Below are positions 23,185 to 34,014 of a stretch of DNA of 64,000 nucleotides, one piece after another. The notes beneath the pieces were generated by a model. The model saw only the letters and a program-made list of their open reading frames with translations, did not search any database and had not been told where the DNA came from. This DNA comes from Branchinecta lynchi (taxonomy: Eukaryota; Arthropoda; Branchiopoda; Anostraca; Branchinectidae), in NCBI GenBank assembly GCA_023053575.1, contig JAKZAP010000017.1, forward strand, positions 4,099,501 through 4,163,500, read 5' to 3'. Each line of letters starts with the position of its first letter. The stretch's first letter is position 1. A program made the position numbers and the translations under genes.

Positions 23185-26030
23185 CTATACTTGAGCAAGA
23201 TGGTGGTTGAGTTCCTGATACCGGGCAGACAGCTTATCTTCCTTACTTCTCGCAACAACAATAGGGTCTTTCAGATTTAGATCTCGCATCATTCTTGTAT
23301 TAGACTCAAATCTGTTAAATTTGCAGAGCCACTTACCAAACTTAAAGAAAGTAACTCGAAGGTGTGTTATATCTGAAATTCTAAAATAATTAAAAACTGA
23401 ACTAGCAACTAGAACTTGGGGGAGGGCAACCGTATTAAAGATCCTAGCAAGAGTTCGTCGTGTTAAAAATTCTCGTAGGCAAACAACCCGACCGAAACTA
23501 GCGCATATCCGGTTTTCTATACTCTTGACGATGAGGCCTCTGGTAAGTCGTAAAGTAGAACCATACAGAATACCCAAGTACCGAAATGAAGAAATTGCTT
23601 TAATTACAACCTGATTTATCCTAATGCAATAATTAGGGTCTTCCGTACGTAAAACTAAAAACTTACACTTATCAGGTCTAATTTTCAAACCGCAGCATTC
23701 CAACAATCGACAAAATTTATCAGCATTCCTCTGTAAAACCTCTAATGACCGACTAAACATTAATACATCGTCTGCATAAGCTAACCATGAAATATCAGAT
23801 CCTCTAAAATTAAAAGAACTTGGAAGTTTATTCAAACAAGGTGATAAAGACACATTGAAAATAGTTGGTGATAAAATACTTCCCTGTCGGAGACCACGAA
23901 GGAGCCTAATGGAATATGCCGAAGCCTGATTCTTCCAAACAACACGTAGATACGAATTTCTATACCAAAAATCTAGAACTGATCTAGAATCTGACAACTG
24001 ATACGGGGACACCATTATCAAGCAGTTGGAGAAGTGCCCAAGAATGGCGAACAGAATCATATGCCTTTTCAATATCCAACGATAAAACATATATTTTTTT
24101 CAAAAATGAACACGACTGAAGTAATCTTATAAAAACAGAATGTGCTTTGTCGCAACCGAGACCGGGTTGAAAACCAATTTGGTTGATACCCTGGTCGCAT
24201 GATACAAAAAATTTTAACATACATAATAGTTTGCTAACTTGACAAGACACTGTGATCGGGCGATAAGAGCTGCACGTTCGAGGGTCGCCTCCACGCTTCA
24301 GAACTGGGGTGGTTGTTCCTCGTGTAAACGAACAGGGCACACTGCCGACTTTCAAAATGAAATTAAATAGGGTAGCTAAAAGGGTAATCGCCAGTGGTGA
24401 CGCTAACTTAATATGATTAGAATGCAGACCATCACTGTCATAGCTCTTTTTACTTTTAAGTTTCTCCACTGCTTCCCGCACATCGCCTTCCGACACAACT
24501 ATGTCAGGGGATTCACATCTAAGTAGAGTCGAATTCAAAGCAAGCTCTTGATTTTTAGCTGCTTCCACCTGATCTATTGGCACTTTAAAAATATCATTAT
24601 AATACCTAATCCAGTCTGACTGTGTCAGCGTGTTTTCGTCTTCCTTGGGCTTGGTCTTGCTCCGAACGAAACTCCATAGGTTGTTAACGTCTCCCGAAAC
24701 GATAGACGCCAACTCATCGCATATCACTTCGTTGTGGTATCTGAGCTCCCGCCTGAAGTCAGTCTTGGTTATCTTCATAATCTGAAAAATTGGGCCAAAC
24801 CTTGGCTTCCCTGCCATTTTCCATTGATGGAAAGGCTGTTTAGCAACACTGTTAGCAGCTACAAGCGAAGGGTTGAGATCCCATGCATAAACTCGCGTAC
24901 CAAGACGATATGTCTCCTGCCCGAATGCTTGATTTGCTGCAACTTTAAGAGAATGCACTATCTCATTGTAAAAAATATTTAAATCTATGTTATCAGGACT
25001 TCGTTCTGGTGAAAACTCCGGTACTTTAATTTTGACTAATAAACTATCTAACAACTCACGGTACTGACTAGATTTATCAACATCCCATAAAACCTTGGTA
25101 ACTTTTGGCTTACTACGCTTACGCGAACCAGAGACGTCATCGGCCTGAGTAACCTGGAAATAAAATCGCAACAGTAAAGGCAGATGATCACTTACCGGAC
25201 GATCTTCTAGGACCTGCACCGGGAAAGAAGACAGGGAAGGGTAGGAAACAACTGCGTGATCTAAATCCGAGGTAGAACCCGTCCAATGAATATACGTAAA
25301 ATCGTTATCTTTTGGAAGAATAAAATACGAGGGTAAAACCGATAAAAGGGTAACTGAACGCGGATCAATCGGATCAGATAAATTGCAGTTCAAATCACCA
25401 ATAATCTAGGACCTGCACCGGGAAAGAAGACAGGGAAGGGTAGGAAACAACTGCGTGATCTAAATCCGAGGTAGAACCCGTCCAATGAATATACGTAAAA
25501 TCGTTATCTTTTGGAAGAATAAAATACGAGGGTAAAACCGATAAAAGGGTAACTGAACGCGGATCAATCGGATCAGATAAATTGCAGTTCAAATCACCAA
25601 TAACACACCATTGAGATGAAGATGAAAAAATACTCAGTAGAGATCGATTTAAAGCTGAGCACGCGTCCGCAAACAAATGATCTGATGCTTCAGTGTGATA
25701 ATTCGTAGGGAAGTAGCATGAATATATCACAATATTATTGACTCTAACCACAGTGAAATAATCCGTAATCTGCACTAAAGCCGAACTAAGGTTCTCTCTT
25801 ACTAAAACGCATGTTCCTCCAGAGGGTCTACCACCGGTTGGTATAGCAGGAGCAATGTAACACGTAAAATCTCGTGACAAATTAGTCAGAATAGAAACCG
25901 AACTACTCGTTAAATGATGTTCCTGTATGCAAAAAACACCACAATTCTGTAAAAAATCATTCAAAATTGCGACTTTTCTTGCTACTCCATTAGTGTTAAG
26001 AGAAATAACACGAAAATTGCGACTATTCAT
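23185..26030 (-). pseudogene. LINE A ORF2: endonuclease plus reverse transcriptase, two lesions
   Basis: The N-terminus (from 26030) is an APE-type endonuclease: VISLNTNGV, CIQEHH, VIGDLNC, STSDLDHAV, then DRPVSDHLPLLL. The RT follows with KSKKSYDSDGLHSNHIKL, SSYRPITVSCQVSKLL, QIGFQPGLGCDKAHS, LSLDIEKAYDSVRHS, GLRQGSILSPTIFN and the catalytic LAYADDVLMFS (near 23770). There is no RNase H domain. A direct 199-bp duplication (about 25206-25604) shifts the frame, and a second frame change lies near 24000 between VPVSVVRF and SVLDFWYRNSYL. Corrected length would be near 880 residues, normal for this class. Its ATG overlaps the ORF1 stop. Confidence 0.87.
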
Positions 26031-27223
26031 TTCTTAAGGTTACTCACATACTGATGAACTTTACCACATCTGAAACTGTAGCTCGAGTGGTCTGTACTTC
26101 CACAATGGCAACATCGCGGCTGCTTCTTACAGGGATCCGCCTTCGAGCTGGTATGGTCGTCTGCACTGCAGTGTCCGCATCGTGGGCTCCTGTTGCAGTT
26201 CACTGACACATGATCAAACGATTGACACCTATGGCACATACGCGGTAATCGTTTGCATTCAAAAACACTGCAATGCTCGTACCCACTGGTTAGACCGTGT
26301 CGTATATAATAGTTCAGAGCGTTTTTTGACTCGAAAAGTAGTTTCACTGTGTTCGATTTTCCAATTCTTCTCGCTTCTGACAGACCGGGGTTATCCGCGA
26401 CGAGAGATTCAAGCACACAAACTTCATATTCAAAGTTTCGGAGGATTCCAGCAAAACGATTCTCTTTCACATCTATTTCTGTCTGAATGACATTACGCAG
26501 ACTTGACTTCAATTCCTCTGCATTAGATTTTGTTACATTTATTAGCCAGCTCCCGTTAGTCATTGCCTTCATAGAGGCGATACCGGCAGAACCTGGTAGG
26601 ATATCAATCGCACGTTTACGTTTCTGAGGGTTATCCAGGTCACGCGGGGGATCTTTCACGACAAACGAGACAAATTCTTCAGTCCTTACCAGTTTAGGCC
26701 ATTCTTCAGCTTTTCCACGATCACAAGTAATCGCAAACTCCTTCAGCTCGGACAGTTTCGGCTCAATTTGATTACACACCTGTTGCGGTATACTCGTCAA
26801 CTTAGTTGACACCCCCTCGATTCGATCAATCAGTCTGCTTATTTTACGGTCCCACGTCGAGATAGAACGCGCAACATTTGCTTTGCTTTCATTTGAAATG
26901 CAAGGTAATTCATCGCCAGCGGTCAAAACGAATGTTGGCAAATCGGTGTATGCAGCCGGACTCGTTTCTTTTGTAGAGAAAATTTTTGAAATGTCCTCGG
27001 ACAGAGATCGCGTAATATTATCACCGCGTCGCTCTGGATACTTTGGGGGTGACACTACGTGAGAGAGAAGAAGGGAACGGGCAGTATTAAGTTCATCTTT
27101 ACTGAAAAAGTTTGTTGCGGCGGCAATCACATCCTCGGGGTCATACGACGAGAGATAATCTTGAAAGAAACTTAACACTGGCGAGTAGACTAAATGTTTG
27201 GGATCTTCCGTACCAGTGGCCAT
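26027..27223 (-). CDS. LINE A ORF1 (gag-like) with three zinc knuckles
   Basis: This intact 398-residue frame starts with MATGTEDPKHLVYSPVLSFF. Its C-terminus has three CCHC-type knuckles: CHRCQSFDHVSVNC (CX2CX4HX4C), CGHCSADDH...C and CCHCGSTDH...C, at roughly residues 330-390. ORF1 proteins of this type bind element RNA and form the ribonucleoprotein used for target-primed reverse transcription. The N-terminal block resembles that of LINE C at 59423 (VYQPVLNFFQ), so the two are family members. The stop TGA overlaps the ORF2 ATG as ATGA, suggesting translation of ORF2 by termination and re-initiation. Confidence 0.85.
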   Translation of the reverse strand: MATGTEDPKHLVYSPVLSFFQDYLSSYDPEDVIAAATNFFSKDELNTARSLLLSHVVSPPKYPERRGDNITRSLSEDISKIFSTKETSPAAYTDLPTFVLTAGDELPCISNESKANVARSISTWDRKISRLIDRIEGVSTKLTSIPQQVCNQIEPKLSELKEFAITCDRGKAEEWPKLVRTEEFVSFVVKDPPRDLDNPQKRKRAIDILPGSAGIASMKAMTNGSWLINVTKSNAEELKSSLRNVIQTEIDVKENRFAGILRNFEYEVCVLESLVADNPGLSEARRIGKSNTVKLLFESKNALNYYIRHGLTSGYEHCSVFECKRLPRMCHRCQSFDHVSVNCNRSPRCGHCSADDHTSSKADPCKKQPRCCHCGSTDHSSYSFRCGKVHQYVSNLKK

Positions 27224-27290
27224 TTAATCGACTTACGACTTACCAATCACTTTTCCGTTGACAGTCGGCTCTTTGTCTGCAGTAGAACTT

Positions 27291-28190
27291 TCAATCAATC
27301 AATCAAGTTTATTCCGAATAGCTAAAAGCTAGAAAAGGAATACAAATTTACAAAATACACAGACACACAAGAAACAAATAAACTAATACACTTACAAGAA
27401 ATTATCAGAAATAAATGATGGAATGAAACTACGTAAAAATTGGGTAGAAGAATTAGCGGGATATGGGGAAAACTTATTGCCAGTATTCCTCTCGGACCGA
27501 TGCACGGAAGACGGGAGGGGAGGGGGGAATAGATGGGTCATCTGGCGACAACACGTTATCTTTAGCTCCAAAATTGTTTGAAAGAGCATTTCTACTCTTC
27601 GTATGTAATATTATGATCACCCAGAATGATTCTCATGGCTCTCTTTTGGACATTTTCCAGGCGATCAGAGAGATCTGCAGAAAGAGAAGAATGCCAAACC
27701 GGTGAAGCATATTATAAATGAGGACGGATATTAGTTTTAAAATAACAGAGGAGGCATTTAGTATCCAAACCGAAAGATTTAAGGGTGGAGAGGGATTTAA
27801 TTAAAAAGTTGGTTTTACCGATAATATTGTCAACATGAGAATTCCATTTCAGATCATCATCGATTATTACCCCAAGCAATTTAACGGATTCACGCTGCCT
27901 GAATGACGATGGATATTCAGCAGTTTCTCTTCTCTCTATAGTTTCTCTCCATAACCGAAGACTTACTGTCATTAATTTGTATTTTCTTGCTTGACAGTTG
28001 AGTTTTAAGGGAAGTGATGGAGTCTTGTACCGGATTTGAACTGTTCGGAAGTGTGAAAGAAAGCTTAGAAATAACGAGAAGGGAGAGATCATCTGCAAAT
28101 TTGTACCTATGACGGAAATCTTTAGCATCATTATTTACAAAAAAAGAAAAATCAGAGGACCCAACTTAGTACCTTGGGGGGTACCGTAAG
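27291..28190 (-). pseudogene. LINE D: 5'-truncated RT fragment with TTGA-type tail
   Basis: The minus strand reads YGTPQGTKLGPLIF (RT), YKFADDLSLLV (catalytic box), then KLLGVIIDDDLKWNSHVDNI and CYFKTNIRPHL (open 28131-27712). The 3' UTR follows, ending GGAATAAACTTGATTGATTG with a repeated TTGA tail at 27291-27307. It has lost everything upstream of the RT palm and contains stops. A near-identical 3' end occurs at 46869-47205. It interrupts the hAT transposase together with LINE A. Confidence 0.85.
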
Positions 28191-28198
28191 TGATTGTT

Positions 28199-29040
28199 TC
28201 AACTGTTGGAAATTGTCATATACTTCAGAAAGAAGCCAACCAATTCAAGGGTGGCATGATGAACGTCAACAAAACCTATGAATTCCTCGCGTGTATGGTT
28301 ATCGAAGGCATAGCAGAGAGCTAAACTAAGTTGCGATGAATGTGACACATCTGTTGTCTCACCGAAAATGATGCTGTAATACCTTGCTGACTTTACTCTT
28401 TCCAGAATGACACCTATAACTTCTTTCGCACAACACCCAATCAACTGGTTTTTGAGTTGTTTTGCTGATATAGGTAGCATTTTTTCCGATGTTTTCAGTT
28501 GTTCCTCTAATTTACTGTCGCCACTTTCAACCCGATAACGTAGTAGTTCTCGGAAGTTTCCTTCGTTGGCAAGCGGCATGTCATCGAAGTTTAACTGCCA
28601 TCATCCCAATGCCCCTCAGTGGAATATTCTGCCTTCCTAGAAATATGATTGATTCCAGAATCGGCTTAAGCCTCTCTCTGTTTTCTGTTACTTGCTTCAT
28701 TCGCTGTTCGTTGACGAGGTTATTTACAGATTCGTGCGGAGAATGGTAGGCGATTAGAAGCGACTTTCCAGCTTCTACTGCGTCACGATGGTACTGGGAA
28801 GTATCATGTACTGTCAGGTCTCCATCTTTTCCCAGTAACTTAGCAAATTTTGTGAAAGGCTTTCTGACCAAGCCTTTGTATGGCAACCTGTCTGTTTGAA
28901 CCCCCGCTAGCCCCAGTTACAAAAAGAGGGCAGTATTTGAAGAAAAAAAAGCCTTTCTGTGCAGCAGAATATACAAGCCAGTGGAAACTCTTCAAATGAG
29001 AATCGTTCAAGTACCTTTTTTCGTCTTTCCCCCGCTTTAA
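28199..29040 (-). pseudogene. hAT transposase, N-terminal half, decayed
   Basis: On the minus strand from about 29030: YLNDSHLKSFHWLVYSAAQK and FKYCPLFV, matching a TTF-type zinc finger. Then [33 protein letters not shown] and [20 protein letters not shown] (28886-28581), then LLRYRVESGDSKLEEQL and SIIFGETTDVSHSSQLSLAL (28579-28199). The last is the first catalytic region; the family normally has DGTTDVS or DETTDIS there, and here the first Asp is Gly. The frame breaks at 28199 where LINE D begins. The other half resumes at 22965. Confidence 0.85.
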
Positions 29041-29057
29041 CGCGATGAAAAATTTGT

Positions 29058-29320
29058 AGCCTGCGTAGTTGCATGATAGTTGTACGAAAAAGTTGCATCT
29101 AGTGATATTTAATAGTAAGTACTATCATTTAATGTGCCTCAGACTGGACCAATCTTAGTAGTATCGAGTAGCATCCTGTCTTGCTCTAGAAGCAGCCAGT
29201 CTTGCTAATAGTCGCATGTAGTAGAATGCAGTAACACGGTGGCCTTGAAGTAGAAGCATGTAGTAGCATCAGTCAGTACTCCATGCTACTTTTTCGTACA
29301 ACTTCATACTACTATTCTGA
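29058..29320. mobile_element. Palindromic MITE-like repeat with GTTGTACGAAAAAG ends
   Basis: GTTGTACGAAAAAGTTGCAT (29075-29094) is the near complement of ATGCTACTTTTTCGTACAAC (about 29282-29302). The outer flanks GTAGTTGCATGATA and TTCATACTACTATTC extend the match. The interior has many GTAGTAGCAT-like words. It lies inside the hAT element upstream of the transposase N-terminus. No target duplication was resolved. Confidence 0.55.
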
Positions 29321-29467
29321 GATAAATTTTTCATCGGGAAATGAACAGAATGCGGCATTTGGTATCCAATCGGCAGTTTCCACGGCCTCTCCAGAAGCTC
29401 GCACTTTATTCGGTCGTCAATGGCATGTATTGCACCGATGGGGATCCCAATATCGTTTTCCGGAAAC

Positions 29468-29502
29468 AGGGTAGGGGGTGGGGGTGGGGGTGGGGGTGTT
29501 GT
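29468..29502 (+). repeat. GGGGGT microsatellite, G-quadruplex-prone
   Basis: After GGGTAGG there are four successive runs of five or more Gs separated by single Ts. Four closely spaced G runs meet the basic requirement for an intramolecular G-quadruplex. Confidence 0.75.
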
Positions 29503-29857
29503 TGGATGATCACTCTAAACACTTACGGGGTAAATAGAACATTAGAAAGTGTAAGGAATTTCCAGCACTTCCAGCTAAACTAATTGAAGAGCTACTTGCA
29601 GTTACAGTTACACTATCCGTTCTGCGAGAATTTGAAATGACAAAGCTGTCAAGCGTCTTTCGTCCGCGTTTTCCCGACATTAATATCGCTTAAACGACGA
29701 AAGTCCCTGTGACAGATGCACATTCAAATTTCACTAGACACTGGAACGAAATGTTTGTTTTGACATTTCAGGCCCGGTTGCGTTGCGTGTCGAATAGGGA
29801 GGCGAGAACTAGCTAAAATATATGCAGTAATTTTTTTTTAATAACAGGCCGTCTAGG

Positions 29858-29911
29858 AGGGGGGCGTTCGCCCCCCCCCCCTCTTCCCCCCCCCCCCCCC
29901 CCCCCCCCCCC
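29858..29911 (+). repeat. Long poly-C tracts next to the right hAT terminus
   Basis: GGAGGGGGGCG is followed by a C run of about 13, CTCTT, and a C run of about 25 that ends just before the terminal CTTGACCCGCCCCTG. Run length may be unreliable in assembled data. Confidence 0.7.
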
Positions 29912-29933
29912 TTGACCCGCCCCTGGATATTAG

Positions 29934-31858
29934 CTGTAGATGTTCTGAACCTCGCTACTGCAGCAGATAGTGGAAGATCGAGAAATCCCTTCGCAGAATT
30001 TAAATAATTCACTGTACTCAAGTAAATGCTACCAAAATCAGACAGCTTTTCAGTTTTTAAGACCTGAACACAGAAAGTTGTATGTAAAAAAAAGTGCGTT
30101 GCGTTTACTTTACTATCCTACACCACGTAAAACTGTAAATTGAAGAGACGGTAACAAACATCTAATCAATAAGCTATAAGTCTGTAAACTATCCCGTGGC
30201 CAAAAATGCTAACTATTAAGAATGCCTACTTTTAAGATGGCCACAATTGAGGGTGGGAGTAGGAAATCATGCAGGGACGAATCTCAGGTTGGTCATAAAA
30301 CGTGTGTTAATATTACATATATACACTTAGCTACGGTACCCGTCTGGGATATGTCCTTTCGTTGGAGAAACGAACCTGCTGAATAATTTCTTCAGCTAAG
30401 TGCTTTTTTATGGGACTCTCTTGTATAAAACATGTTTTGCCGATTTTTCAGAAACCTTGTGTTTTTTGGAGCATTTTGTCACAACCCTTCTACCCCTTTC
30501 GTTCCTAACTCCCCTTGTATCAGCTTATTACAGATAAATCGGATCAACTTGAAGAGTTTTTAGCAATTTTCGGTCTCGCGTTTGTCCAAGTAGCCTACCA
30601 GTTTCAGCCCGAATTTGGTAGGACTACGGGATCATCCGTTGACTTGACTCGAAAGAACCGCCACGGAAAAGCACAAATAGGTTCAAATAACAATTAAGAA
30701 CAACGAATGTTGGGATAGTAAGGTAGTAACGGCACAGTATTGGAAAAAAAAGATAAACAGTTCCAACTTTGAATTTGTACAGCCTCGAACCTGGCCTAAA
30801 ATGGTTGAAAGGGAAATTTCAATGCACTCATATCAAGGTCCTAACTGTGAAGGAGGAAGCCTGGATGATCTAGGAACTGTTTTGGACGACCTAGGAACTG
30901 TTTTGGACTGCAGAGAACTTTTCTTTTAAGATTTGTAGGCCAAGTTTGAGGTTGGATACCCCGAGGTTTGATACCCCCACCTGTGCTTCCTTCCGAGATT
31001 GTTGTTGCTATTTCAGCCTAACAATGCGCCAAATGTTCAAGCAGAGTCGGAAAGATATCGTGCAAGTTCTGATCCACTGAGTACTCAAGGGAAGTCGGAT
31101 GAGTTGACGATTGTCAATAGGGGTGTTGGCTGGTGTTCGATTCATTTTTCAAAAAGAAAAGAAGTAATAGTATTATATAATTTCCCTGTCAAATGGTCAA
31201 GTCTACTAGATCAACTCCATAGTTTAAAGCTTTTCAAATTCAATGATGCGTATTTTGAACCCTGGGCATTTTGAGTGTAAGCCTTGGAACGCCATTCCCA
31301 GGCCATTGCTCACCGGCCAGTTGGTCATGTACCAAACTCACAAATTTCCGCCCAAAAAATTCACTGTCATCTTTGCGAGTTAGTTTTTTCGGATGCCGGA
31401 AAATTTGTAAGTAAAGTAATTAAGTAACGAGTAAGTAACGAATTTATTTCAAAAAACCACTATCATGGCAATGCCAAATTTGGGTATTACGTCAAGTATA
31501 ATGCACATTTTATAGTCTATACAGTTAATCATCAATTCGTCATCACAGACCTATTATAGTATATAAATAAAAACCAAAAACAGAACACGGACGTTGGGAT
31601 AATATCACAGACAGCTACCACCATCATTATAAATTTTGGTGAAACTCGGAAAGAAGCTTTTTTGGTACCGCGTATGTGTTGCAGGTACGGGGGACAACTT
31701 TGGAACCTTTGAACTTGCGACCCTCTCCTGTCGGTTTCTTGTGTTTTCATAAGGAGGGGGAAGGATATCGAATAGAACAGGATGGTGGAGGAGCTTATGA
31801 CCAACCGCTAAGCTCAGCCGCAGTCTCCGACTCTCAAGGGTTTCCATCTTAAACTTTG
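29934..31858. other. Intergenic DNA, no gene recognised
   Basis: A short direct duplication (CTAGGAACTGTTTTGGAC, period about 21) lies at 30868-30907. No coding or repeat feature shared with the rest of the window was found; the open frames here have no domain I know. Confidence 0.45.
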
Positions 31859-33765
31859 TTAACCCTTTCCGGCACGAATTCTGAAATCGTCATAAATTTC
31901 CGCTTTTTTTTGCGTTTCCTATGTCCCTGGGCTTAGAAACCGACAAATATTGAACAAAAATTTTTTTATTCCAACTATGAAATGAAATATAAGGTGGTCT
32001 CTGGTGGAGACCACTTTGACACATGTGCAGAAAAACCTCACTTCTGGTGGAAAGAACTAAAGCAGTTCTTTGCGTAGTTCATGCACAATGGAACTTTGCA
32101 AACTGAACACTGCCATTTTGTGCGATGGGGCTCAATCTTAGTACTACACTGAGCACATCTTCTTGAAGTACCCTGAACAGGTAAGTACTTTGATTGATCC
32201 AATCTCTTTTCTTGAGGAACGTAAGGCTTGAATTTGGGGATAACTTCCGATTTTCTGGATGGCCGACCTCTCTCACCCTTGCACGAATAACTTCCAACCA
32301 AACCAGTGACAATGCGACATCTAAAATCCTTCAAGGTCATCTTGTTAACATCTGGTATAGTGGACAACTTGAACAAGACAGAGGCATTGACCGCTGTAAT
32401 GTCGACGAAGTGCCACAGTAGGCGGTGCCACCACTTTCTGCTTTTCCTGTCTATCGCATAGAGAGACTTCAACATATCAGCTTTGTCGACGCCGCCCATG
32501 AACTTGTTGTACTTGACGACCACGTTTGGGCATGTAACTTGGGTAACAGATCCATCTTTCTCGTTTCTACCGATATGTGTCACTTCCCCTCCTTTATGAA
32601 TCGTCGAAAGAAGTTGTACACATCGTTTGTCCTTCCAGCGTACACAGTGGATTCCATCTGACCTCACAGCGTAGTCTGAATCACCTCGTCTTAGTTCTTT
32701 TTCGGCTGTGAGTTTAGGTAGACCTTTACGGTTTGCACGAACTGTACCACAGCAGTAGAGCTTGTTGTTCTTCATTTTTTCCATGAGGTTTACTGAACTG
32801 AAGAAATTGTCAAAGTAAATGTGATATTTGCCTTCTAATCCCGTCGTAAGATCTATAACTACTCGTTCTCCAAGTCCAAACTCGGTAGTGTCAGCTAACT
32901 TCCCAGTGTAGACCTGAAAATCACAAACAAAACCGTGCGTGTCTGCTCTGACCCAGATCTTGTAGCCTCGTTTTATGGGCTTCATAGGCATATACTGCTT
33001 GAAAGCAATGCGTCCTTTGAATTTGACCATACTTTCGTCGACGGTCTGCTCTTTGGTAGACTTGTAAGTCCTTAGAAAGCTTGAGCGTAGTTTGTCAATC
33101 AGAGGTCTAATCTTGTAGAGCTTGTTATAGTTGTCACTTCCTTTCCGGGGTAAGATCAAATTATCATTGAGATGAACGTGAGCAAGAAGCCAGCTGAAAC
33201 GGCTTATATTCATCAGCCCAGAGATGTAATTATCTCTGAGTTCATCGTGACTTGACCAGAAATCTCGATAACATGGTACTGTCTTGACACCCATAAGAAT
33301 GTTTATGGCTAAAGAAACTTTCATTTCATCTCGAGTAGTTTGGGTGAACATAACACCTTTCTGAGTAGCATATAAGTTCGTCTGAAATACGATGTGATCA
33401 ATCAGATCAAGGTCAAACAACTCGAGGAAAAAATCAACTGGATTATGTAAAGCTTCTATCCTAATGGGCCCCGTGGACTCGGTGAAGGGCTCGACATCTT
33501 TGACTTCAAATCTCTTATTCCACTTCTTCGCTACGACTGCAAGGGGAAGAGAATCTTCGTCGTCACTTGCTTCTGACTCGTCGTTCGCTTCCGCTACTCC
33601 GTCCACTTGATTATCGATTTCGTCGTCACTTGATGAAAGCTCTCCAGCCAGTAAGTTGCTCAGTGGTTCGGCATTTGAAACTGGAAGGTCCGGCAGCCAA
33701 TCATCGGCATCATCCTGGGGGATGACCAGCCTCTCATGTCCAATATCTCCTTATCCTGCTTCATA
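31859..33765 (-). mobile_element. piggyBac element: right TIR, transposase, left end missing
   Basis: TTAA (31859-31862) followed by CCCTTTCCGGCACG is a typical piggyBac target site and terminal repeat. A perfect internal hairpin (GTGGTCTC, loop of 5, GAGACCAC; 31994-32014) lies between the terminus and the gene. The transposase reads toward this end. The complementary terminus expected past the transposase N-terminus was not found before LINE B begins near 34015, so that end has been lost, probably when the Gypsy LTR or LINE B inserted. Confidence 0.85.
32038..33606 (-). CDS. piggyBac-family transposase, catalytically complete
   Basis: This DDE/DDD cut-and-paste transposase targets TTAA sites. 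The annotated frame is 522 residues and unbroken. The three acidic residues sit in recognisable boxes: TVDESMVKFKGR (Asp190), YHIYFDNFFSSVNL (Asp266) and MGGVDKADML (Asp374, with Asp377). The C-terminus has a cysteine-rich module with Cys484, Cys487, Cys500, Cys503, Cys508 and Cys515, typical of the family's DNA-binding zinc domain. An acidic N-terminus precedes a DUF4413/DDE_Tnp_1_7-type core. The first codon used here is GTG. The frame stays open upstream to a stop near 33765 without an ATG, so either the start lies on another exon or the N-terminus is damaged. Confidence 0.92.
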   Translation of the reverse strand: MDGVAEANDESEASDDEDSLPLAVVAKKWNKRFEVKDVEPFTESTGPIRIEALHNPVDFFLELFDLDLIDHIVFQTNLYATQKGVMFTQTTRDEMKVSLAINILMGVKTVPCYRDFWSSHDELRDNYISGLMNISRFSWLLAHVHLNDNLILPRKGSDNYNKLYKIRPLIDKLRSSFLRTYKSTKEQTVDESMVKFKGRIAFKQYMPMKPIKRGYKIWVRADTHGFVCDFQVYTGKLADTTEFGLGERVVIDLTTGLEGKYHIYFDNFFSSVNLMEKMKNNKLYCCGTVRANRKGLPKLTAEKELRRGDSDYAVRSDGIHCVRWKDKRCVQLLSTIHKGGEVTHIGRNEKDGSVTQVTCPNVVVKYNKFMGGVDKADMLKSLYAIDRKSRKWWHRLLWHFVDITAVNASVLFKLSTIPDVNKMTLKDFRCRIVTGLVGSYSCKGERGRPSRKSEVIPKFKPYVPQEKRLDQSKYLPVQGTSRRCAQCSTKIEPHRTKWQCSVCKVPLCMNYAKNCFSSFHQK

Positions 33766-34014
33766 TCTGAAACTGTGATGCTACTAACTCGTACTCTACT
33801 ACACAAAGAACAAATTAGCACGAAAAGAACATTAAAATATTACAATTACCAAGTTCTTTGAGCTTTCTTACTTTTTCTTAAAAAACAGCACGTTGATCCA
33901 TCGAAATACTGAGCTATGCCTCACTAGGTGTCACTTAGGCTGTGTGAAAGTTCTTCCTAACACTAAACGCTAAGAGACCTTCACAGTGCAAAGCCTAACT
34001 TTATTACCTCTTCT

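Larger units (their letters stand above)
22955..27285 (-). mobile_element. LINE A: nearly full-length CR1/Jockey-group retrotransposon
   Basis: The element has a short 5' UTR (27285-27224), ORF1 (27223-26027), ORF2 (26030-23185), a 3' UTR with AATAAA just before the end, and an AAT/ATT trinucleotide tail at 22955-22973. It lacks LTRs and RNase H. It sits in the hAT transposase, where only about ten codons seem to be lost at the break. Its 5' end touches the 3' tail of another LINE (27291). Damage is limited to a 199-bp tandem duplication in the endonuclease region and a frame change in the RT, so it inserted relatively recently. Confidence 0.87.
21416..29925 (-). mobile_element. hAT transposon with exact 8-bp duplication, split by two LINEs
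   Basis: The left end begins CAGGGGCGGATCCAG and the right end closes CTTGACCCGCCCCTG, its near complement. GATATTAG flanks the element exactly on both sides (21408-21415 and 29926-29933). The 8-bp duplication and CAGGGGCGG ends are hAT hallmarks. Inside, in antisense, are the two halves of a TTF-type hAT transposase (29040-28199 and 22965-21690). They are separated by LINE A (22955-27285) and the truncated LINE D (27291-28190). Without those insertions the element would be about 3.3 kb. Long G and C runs lie next to both termini. Confidence 0.93.

Noticed and set aside
29809..30021. Minus-strand frame with a long glycine run
   Set aside because: The glycines come from the poly-C tract next to the hAT terminus; no domain.
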